Positions 1-3,577 of a DNA stretch of 5,431 nucleotides are shown piece by piece. Both the position numbers and the translations under genes were made by a program. Location of the stretch: positions 1-5,431 of the forward strand of contig JAOQAL010000253.1 in assembly GCA_025963615.1 (NCBI GenBank), written 5' to 3'. The notes below the pieces were generated by a model. It saw only the letters and a program-made list of their open reading frames with translations. It had not been told where the DNA came from and made no database searches. The DNA is from Chitinophagaceae bacterium. Its GTDB lineage: Bacteria > Bacteroidota > Bacteroidia > Chitinophagales > Chitinophagaceae. Every line of letters begins with the position of its first letter. Position 1 is the stretch's first letter.

Positions 1-110
1 TGCGAACTGTGAGCTGCAAGCTGCGAGACTTAAGAGAGAGTTACAGAACTATGAGAAAGCTGCGAGCTGTGAGCTGCAAGCTGCAAGACTTAAGAAAGTT
101 ACAGAACTAT
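1..110. repeat. Direct duplication of a ~50-bp unit that begins with 7-bp repeats
   Basis: Positions 1-52 and 61-110 are two near-identical copies, separated by 8 bp. They differ by a few substitutions and a 2-bp length change in the purine-rich middle (around 32-39 versus 92-97). Each copy opens with four head-to-tail heptamers fitting YRYRAGC: TGCGAAC, TGTGAGC, TGCAAGC, TGCGAGA at 1-28, and TGCGAGC, TGTGAGC, TGCAAGC, TGCAAGA at 61-88. Each then continues with a shared tail that starts CTTAAGA and ends TTACAGAACTAT. No coding frame is supported here. The first copy may begin left of the window. The duplication itself is read directly; its function is unknown. Confidence 0.85.
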
Positions 111-113
111 CGG

Positions 114-169
114 TCTCGTAGCTCGTAGCTCGTGGCTTACAGCTTGCCGCTCACAGCTTGTAACTTGCA
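114..169. repeat. Array of eight degenerate heptamers in the opposite orientation (GCTYRYR)
   Basis: Eight consecutive 7-bp units follow one another without a gap: TCTCGTA, GCTCGTA, GCTCGTG, GCTTACA, GCTTGCC, GCTCACA, GCTTGTA, ACTTGCA. Their consensus GCTYRYR is the reverse complement of the YRYRAGC units at 1-28 and 61-88, so this is the same repeat family inverted. Positions 140-156 are the reverse complement of 67-83 with 16 of 17 matches. The longer arms 61-88 and 135-162 match at 23 of 28 positions, or 25 of 28 if G-U pairs are allowed. RNA or single-stranded DNA from here could fold into a long hairpin with a ~46-nt loop. Whether it does anything is unknown. Confidence 0.8.
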
Positions 170-270
170 AATTCATAGCTTTTCCACAATCAGCTACCAC
201 CTGAATAGCACAAAAAAAAATTCGATACCTTCCGACATTGATTTACTCAATTACAAATCCCAGTTCCTGA
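170..270 (+). other. Leader upstream of pntAA, no clear promoter
   Basis: This AT-rich stretch separates the repeat block from pntAA. It contains a run of nine A at 212-220 and a small perfect dyad, ATTGA at 237-241 with TCAAT at 247-251, which is too short to call an operator. TACCTTCC at 226-233 matches the Bacteroidota -7 consensus TAnnTTTG at only 6 of 8 positions and has no TTG at the expected -33 spacing. No GGAGG-like sequence lies before the ATG at 271. Leaderless-SD initiation of this kind is common in Bacteroidota. The pnt promoter is probably here or further upstream, but it cannot be fixed by eye. Confidence 0.35.
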
Positions 271-1383
271 ATGATAATTGGCCTTCTTAAAGAACCCGGC
301 TATGAAACCCGTGTGTCGCTTCTGGCAGAAGCGGTCGCTTCACTCACAAAAAAAGGAATTACAATACTGGTTGAAACAGGGGCGGGAGACAACGCTTTTT
401 GCAATAATGTGGATTACGAAAAAGCAGGTGCACAGATAAAAAGCCGGACTGAAGTGCTGGAATCTTCTGCAATTGTTTTATCTATCCAAGCCTTAAGTGA
501 ATCCGACATCAGTTACCTGGAATCCCAGGTTCTTATCGGGGTCTATCAGCCATTGTTCAATATTCCCTTGATGAAGGACTGGGCCTCAAAAGGTATTACC
601 ACTTTTTCTCTCGATATGCTACCCCGCACGACCCGCGCACAAGCAATGGATATATTGAGCAGCCAGGCGAATATTGCTGGTTATAAAGCGGTATTGATCG
701 CGGCGAATTTATATCCACGTTATTTTCCTATGTTCATGACGGCTGCAGGGACGATTGCACCCGCGAAGATTTTAATTCTTGGTGCGGGCGTAGCGGGTTT
801 GCAGGCTGTAGCCACGGCCCGCCGGCTCGGTGCGGTAGTGGAAGTGTTTGATACAAGGCCTGCAGTGAAAGAAGAAGTGATGAGTCTCGGTGCGAAATTT
901 ATTGAAGTGGAAGGCGCAGCTGACGCGACAAGGGCGGGGGGCTATGCGGTAGAACAAACGGAAGAATATAAACTGAAGCAACAGCAGCGCATTGCGGAAA
1001 GTGTTGCCAAAGCGGATATTATCATAACCACCGCCCAAATTCCAGGTAAGAAAGCACCCATATTAATTACGGAGGAAATGATGAAAACCATCCGTAATGG
1101 CTCTGTGATTATTGATCTCGCCGCGGCGACGGGCGGCAACACCCCTTTTACTAAAAATAATGAAACAACCCTGTACCAGGGTGTAAGCATTGTGGGCAAT
1201 TCATCGTTGCAATCAACCGCGCCATCGGATGCGAGTAAGGTGTATGGTAAAAATGTCTTGAACTTTCTGCAACTGATCATTGATAAAGACGGGAAATTAA
1301 ACCTTAACTGGAATGATGACCTGGTGAAAGGAAGTTGTATTACGCATGGCGGGGATGTGGTGAATGAACGGGTGAAGCTATGA
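271..1383 (+). CDS. pntAA: NAD(P)+ transhydrogenase subunit alpha 1 (domain I, NAD(H)-binding)
   Basis: This cytoplasmic domain I subunit of proton-translocating transhydrogenase binds NAD(H) and exchanges hydride with NADP(H) held by PntB. The 370 residues match the usual length of stand-alone PntAA. The fold is the alanine dehydrogenase/PNT type: an N-terminal part at about 1-130, then a Rossmann domain with GAGVAGLQA at 171-179 and Asp194 closing the second strand, where the NAD adenosine ribose is bound. The R-T-T-R-A-Q-A-M-D-I-L-S segment at 119-130 places R119, Q124, D127 and S130 opposite the R. rubrum domain I residues R127, Q132, D135 and S138 (a constant offset of 8, as for D194 and D202). 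An in-frame TGA directly precedes the ATG, so the start is firm. There is no SD sequence. It is first in the pntAA-pntAB-pntB cluster; the next gene lies 245 bp downstream. Alanine dehydrogenase is unlikely because the RQD motif and the neighbours are transhydrogenase-type. Confidence 0.97.
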   Translation: MIIGLLKEPGYETRVSLLAEAVASLTKKGITILVETGAGDNAFCNNVDYEKAGAQIKSRTEVLESSAIVLSIQALSESDISYLESQVLIGVYQPLFNIPLMKDWASKGITTFSLDMLPRTTRAQAMDILSSQANIAGYKAVLIAANLYPRYFPMFMTAAGTIAPAKILILGAGVAGLQAVATARRLGAVVEVFDTRPAVKEEVMSLGAKFIEVEGAADATRAGGYAVEQTEEYKLKQQQRIAESVAKADIIITTAQIPGKKAPILITEEMMKTIRNGSVIIDLAAATGGNTPFTKNNETTLYQGVSIVGNSSLQSTAPSDASKVYGKNVLNFLQLIIDKDGKLNLNWNDDLVKGSCITHGGDVVNERVKL

Positions 1384-1436
1384 ATGGTGAGTGGCGACTA
1401 GTCAATAGTCAAGGGCTGACAGATGACAGTAACTTG
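1381..1436. repeat. Degenerate 7-bp tandem repeats starting at the pntAA stop codon
   Basis: The stretch reads in steps of seven: TGAATGG, TGAGTGG, CGACTAG, TCAATAG, TCAAGGG, CTGACAG, ATGACAG, TAACTTG. All eight units end in G, and units 1-5 have A at position 3. It includes an exact TAGTCAA doublet (1399-1405, 1406-1412) and TGACAG repeated at 7-bp spacing (1417-1422, 1424-1429). The first unit contains the TGA stop of pntAA. The period matches the array at 1-169, although the heptamer sequence differs. No protein is supported in this interval. Confidence 0.65.
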
Positions 1437-1500
1437 AGAATTTGAATATCTTTTATTGACCAGGCTATTGAATGTCAATTAAGCTTTTATTGCATCGCAC

Positions 1501-1531
1501 TCCCGATAGTTACCGGGATGTATTTTTAGTT
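1501..1531 (+). terminator. Possible weak intrinsic terminator or attenuator between pntAA and pntAB
   Basis: TCCCG at 1501-1505 pairs with CGGGA at 1514-1518. After one A-C mismatch, TA pairs with TA inside, leaving a 2-nt centre that would open to a larger loop. A T-rich tract follows at once on the + strand (TGTATTTTTAG, with five T at 1523-1527). The stem is short and the T run starts four bases downstream of it, so this would be inefficient. It could lower pntAB-pntB transcription relative to pntAA rather than end the operon. An alternative is that it is simply a dispersed palindrome related to TCCCGATAnnTATCGGGA-like intergenic repeats. Confidence 0.35.
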
Positions 1532-1534
1532 CTT
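1523..1534 (+). repeat. 12-bp word TTTTTAGTTCTT, copy 1
   Basis: The same 12 bases recur exactly at 1981-1992, in the next intergenic gap. In both places the word lies about 65-72 bp before the hairpin and ribosome-binding element of the following gene. It overlaps the T tract of the terminator-like hairpin at 1501. It may be a shared regulatory or repeat component, or coincidence in an AT-rich sequence. Confidence 0.4.
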
Positions 1535-1562
1535 TATTCAACAATTTTCTTAACAATAAACA

Positions 1563-1594
1563 GCTTACAACTTTCTGGGTTGTGCGTTGTAAGC
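1563..1594 (+). promoter_or_regulatory. Perfect 9-bp stem-loop in the pntAB leader
   Basis: GCTTACAAC at 1563-1571 is the exact reverse complement of GTTGTAAGC at 1586-1594, with a 14-nt loop. The 3' arm ends exactly where the next hairpin (1595-1610) begins, so the two stems could stack coaxially just before the pntAB ribosome-binding site. The words AGCTTACA and GCTTGTAA resemble units of the heptamer array at 114-169. It has no T tract, so it is not terminator-like. A role in mRNA stability or translation of pntAB is inference. Confidence 0.5.
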
Positions 1595-1628
1595 CTTCCC
1601 TTCGGGGAGGTTTGGAGGGGCTGCCTTT
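1595..1628 (+). promoter_or_regulatory. UUCG hairpin plus G-rich ribosome-binding site of pntAB
   Basis: CTTCCC at 1595-1600 and GGGAGG at 1605-1610 form a 6-bp stem (one G-U) closed by a C(UUCG)G tetraloop, a notably stable loop type. GGAGGGG at 1614-1620 follows, eight bases before the ATG at 1629, as a strong Shine-Dalgarno-like sequence. This is unusual beside pntAA and the peptidase gene, which have none. The same arrangement recurs at 2046-2077 before pntB. The upstream strand 1592-1600 could alternatively pair with 1614-1622 and hide the ribosome-binding site. Confidence 0.6.
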
Positions 1629-1931
1629 ATGTTAAACTGGATTCACCTTCACCAGGAAATGATCTATATCGTTATCCTGATGATTTTTGCAGGTATTGAA
1701 GTTATCGGTCGTGTACCGTCTGTATTGCATACGCCGCTGATGAGTGGGGCCAATGCTATTCATGGGGTGGTAATCATTGGCGCCATCATCGTGATGGGCA
1801 AAGCCCAACAGGATAATTACCTGGCATTGGTACTGGGCTTCCTGGCCGTGATACTGGGAACATTGAATGTGGTAGGTGGATTTGTGGTGACGGACAGGAT
1901 GCTTGAAATGTTTAAGAAAAAGAAGTCCTGA
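1629..1931 (+). CDS. pntAB: NAD(P)+ transhydrogenase subunit alpha 2 (membrane helices 1-3)
   Basis: This 100-residue inner-membrane protein supplies the first helices of the proton-conducting domain II. Hydrophobic segments lie at about 11-27, 43-57 and 65-87, and the protein ends in a basic tail (KKKK at 96-99). The block R-V-P-S-V-L-H-T-P-L-M-S-G at 28-40 followed by A-N-A-I-H-G-V-V at 41-48 is the family hallmark. His45 aligns with His42 of the T. thermophilus alpha 2 subunit, a membrane histidine implicated in proton transfer. Length is typical for stand-alone PntAB. The ATG is eight bases after GGAGGGG. It is flanked by gaps of 245 bp (to pntAA) and 146 bp (to pntB), both wide for an operon. 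A 75-codon frame overlapping from 1472 has no family resemblance and is not a gene. Confidence 0.96.
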   Translation: MLNWIHLHQEMIYIVILMIFAGIEVIGRVPSVLHTPLMSGANAIHGVVIIGAIIVMGKAQQDNYLALVLGFLAVILGTLNVVGGFVVTDRMLEMFKKKKS

Positions 1932-2045
1932 ATCTCCGCAGCCGGCAGAGACCTGCCAAGGTGCATTACAGAGGAAACGGTTTTTAGTTCTTAAGAAAAA
2001 TAAAATAATATCATTCGTTTGCCGCCCGGGGGCGGTGAGTGGATT
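1932..2045 (+). other. pntAB-pntB intergenic spacer with two small hairpins
   Basis: GGCAG at 1944-1948 pairs with CTGCC at 1953-1957 across a 4-nt loop. CCGCC at 2022-2026 pairs with GGCGG at 2031-2035 across CGGG. Neither is followed by a T run, so neither looks like a terminator. Between them is an AT-rich stretch (about 1981-2018) holding the second TTTTTAGTTCTT word. No coding frame is supported. A promoter for pntB could lie in the AT-rich part, but no clean -33/-7 pair is visible. Confidence 0.4.
1981..1992 (+). repeat. 12-bp word TTTTTAGTTCTT, copy 2
   Basis: Exact copy of 1523-1534. Here it follows GG and leads into an A-rich run. Its position relative to the hairpin and ribosome-binding element of pntB (65 bp upstream) mirrors copy 1 relative to pntAB (72 bp). 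Confidence 0.4.
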
Positions 2046-2077
2046 CTTCCCTTGACGGGGATTTAGAGGGGGTTTAT
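2046..2077 (+). promoter_or_regulatory. Hairpin plus G-rich ribosome-binding site of pntB, related to the pntAB element
   Basis: CTTCCCTT at 2046-2053, CGGGGA at 2056-2061 and TTTAGAGGGG at 2062-2071 repeat, in the same order, the element before pntAB (CTTCCCTT 1595-1602, CGGGGA 1603-1608, TTTGGAGGGG 1611-1620). TCCC at 2048-2051 can pair with GGGA at 2058-2061. GAGGGGG at 2066-2072 sits five bases before the ATG at 2078. This settles the pntB start: a GTG at 2039 is also in frame, but starting there would translate the repeat itself into 13 extra residues. Confidence 0.6.
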
Positions 2078-3511
2078 ATGGAATTAAATGTTTTGACGCT
2101 TTGTTATCTCATCGGTTCAGTGACTTTTATCATTGGATTAAAAATGCTGTCTAACCCGGCCACGGCAAGAAAAGGAAATCTGATTGCTGCAGCAGGCATG
2201 ATCATTGCAATTCTCGGAACCATTTTTTTATACCGCGATGATGAAGGGCGTAAGCTCCATAATTATGGCTGGATATCCGGCGGTATTGTTATTGGCGCTA
2301 TCATCGGCACATGGGCCGCGAAAAAAGTAAAGATGACTGCCATGCCTGAAATGGTGAGTTTGTTTAACGGTATGGGCGGTGCGTGTGCCATGCTGATTTC
2401 GATAGTTGAATTTGATCATTTATACCAGGCCAATAAAGCCCTTGATTCCACCTGGTTTTCGGACATTGTTCCGGCAGGACATTATTTAACGATTGCAGCA
2501 GGCTTAATCATTGGAGGTGTTTCATTTGCTGGTAGTGTTATCGCCTGGGGGAAATTGAGTGGCAGGGTCAGGGACTTTTCTTTCAAAGGACAACATTTAT
2601 TTAACCTGTTCCTGTTAGGCCTGGTTTTAACTACGGCAGTATTCGCTTATCAGTCCAACGTGAAAGGAGCCAATATTCCGTTTTACATTACTGCTTTGCT
2701 GGCTCTTCTGTATGGGGTATTTTTTGTAATGCCCATTGGTGGGGCGGATATGCCCGTTGTTATTTCCATTTTAAATTCTTTTACAGGCGTTGCTGCAGCA
2801 TGCGGTGGTTTCCTGTATGATAATAAAGTAATGCTCACCGGTGGTATTCTTGTTGGTGCAGCCGGTACCCTGCTAACGATCCTGATGTGTAAAGCCATGA
2901 ATCGTTCATTGGGCAATGTATTGATAGGTTCATTTGGTGCTGCCAAACCCGGCGCCACAACAGGAACAAGACAACAAGGTGCTTACAAAGAAATTACATT
3001 AAGCGATACCGCCATTGTGATGAGCTATGCTCAGAAAGTAATGATTGTTCCCGGTTATGGATTGGCGGTAGCGCAGGCGCAACATGCCTGTCATGATCTG
3101 GAGAAACTACTGGAAAGTAAAGGAGTGATTGTTAAATATGCAATTCACCCGGTAGCAGGCCGTATGCCCGGGCATATGAATGTATTGCTTGCTGAAGCTG
3201 ATGTAAGCTATGATAAGTTGTTGGAAATGGAGGAGGCGAATGAAGAATTTCCAACTACGGATGTAGTTTTGATATTAGGGGCTAATGACGTTGTAAACCC
3301 TGCGGCTAAAACCGATCCCTCATCGCCGATCTATGGTATGCCGATACTTGATGTGGAGCTTGCCAAAAACACAATAGTAAATAAGCGGAGCATGAAACCC
3401 GGCTATGCCGGAATTGAAAACGAGCTTTTCTTTCAGCCTAAAACTTCCATGCTGTTTGGTGATGCGAAAAAAGTGTTGCAGGACCTGATCGCTGAGATAA
3501 AGAATGTTTGA
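2078..3511 (+). CDS. pntB: NAD(P)+ transhydrogenase subunit beta (membrane domain II and NADP(H)-binding domain III)
   Basis: This 477-residue protein carries nine hydrophobic segments (about 5-24, 34-52, 64-81, 92-112, 136-160, 174-192, 200-222, 225-246, 251-274). A linker follows, then the cytoplasmic NADP(H)-binding domain III from about 307. Domain III shows G-Y-G-L-A-V-A-Q at 326-333, A-G-R-M-P-G-H-M-N-V at 360-369, G-A-N-D-V-V-N-P at 401-408 and K-R-S-M-K-P-G-Y-A-G at 436-445. Numbers run 12 above E. coli PntB, so D404, K436 and R437 match its D392, K424 and R425. In the membrane part, D224 and N233 match E. coli D213 and N222. The E. coli proton-path His91 is replaced by Asn97 in L-F-N-G-M-G-G; PntAB His45 probably takes over. 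The ATG is chosen from the ribosome-binding site and family length; an in-frame GTG at 2039 is disfavoured. Confidence 0.97.
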   Translation: MELNVLTLCYLIGSVTFIIGLKMLSNPATARKGNLIAAAGMIIAILGTIFLYRDDEGRKLHNYGWISGGIVIGAIIGTWAAKKVKMTAMPEMVSLFNGMGGACAMLISIVEFDHLYQANKALDSTWFSDIVPAGHYLTIAAGLIIGGVSFAGSVIAWGKLSGRVRDFSFKGQHLFNLFLLGLVLTTAVFAYQSNVKGANIPFYITALLALLYGVFFVMPIGGADMPVVISILNSFTGVAAACGGFLYDNKVMLTGGILVGAAGTLLTILMCKAMNRSLGNVLIGSFGAAKPGATTGTRQQGAYKEITLSDTAIVMSYAQKVMIVPGYGLAVAQAQHACHDLEKLLESKGVIVKYAIHPVAGRMPGHMNVLLAEADVSYDKLLEMEEANEEFPTTDVVLILGANDVVNPAAKTDPSSPIYGMPILDVELAKNTIVNKRSMKPGYAGIENELFFQPKTSMLFGDAKKVLQDLIAEIKNV

Positions 3512-3577
3512 TGTCTCACAGTTCCTGCCTGACATATAGATCAAAGCCGGAATCTTAAATTTATAAAATCCCACATA

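Noticed and set aside
1..169. CRISPR array
   Set aside because: The units are 7 bp, contiguous and degenerate, with no unique spacers and no conserved 25-40 bp repeats; no cas genes are present.
1..180. Insertion sequence end or terminal inverted repeat
   Set aside because: No transposase or remnant is present and the inverted arms are internal heptamer arrays rather than element ends, although the left side lies outside the window.
772..1280. Two - strand open frames opposite pntAA
   Set aside because: They are antisense to strongly conserved NAD-binding sequence and have no independent support.
1447..1454. TATCTTTT as a Bacteroidota -7 box
   Set aside because: It matches TAnnTTTG at 7 of 8 positions but lacks a TTG at the expected -33 spacing, so it is not distinguishable from AT-rich background.
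1472..1699. 75-codon + strand open frame overlapping the start of pntAB
   Set aside because: It runs through hairpins and the ribosome-binding element, overlaps pntAB in another frame, and shows no recognisable protein features.
2228..2958. Two - strand open frames opposite pntB
   Set aside because: They are antisense shadows of the membrane domain of PntB, with composition typical of reversed hydrophobic codons.
3556..3563. TAAATTTA as a -7 box for the peptidase gene
   Set aside because: It matches 7 of 8 positions but no -33 element is visible about 19-20 bp upstream; the nearest TTTG (3507-3510) is too far away.
3320..3574. 84-codon - strand frame over the pntB end and the gap before the peptidase
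   Set aside because: Most of it is antisense to domain III of PntB, and there is no ribosome-binding site or family resemblance.
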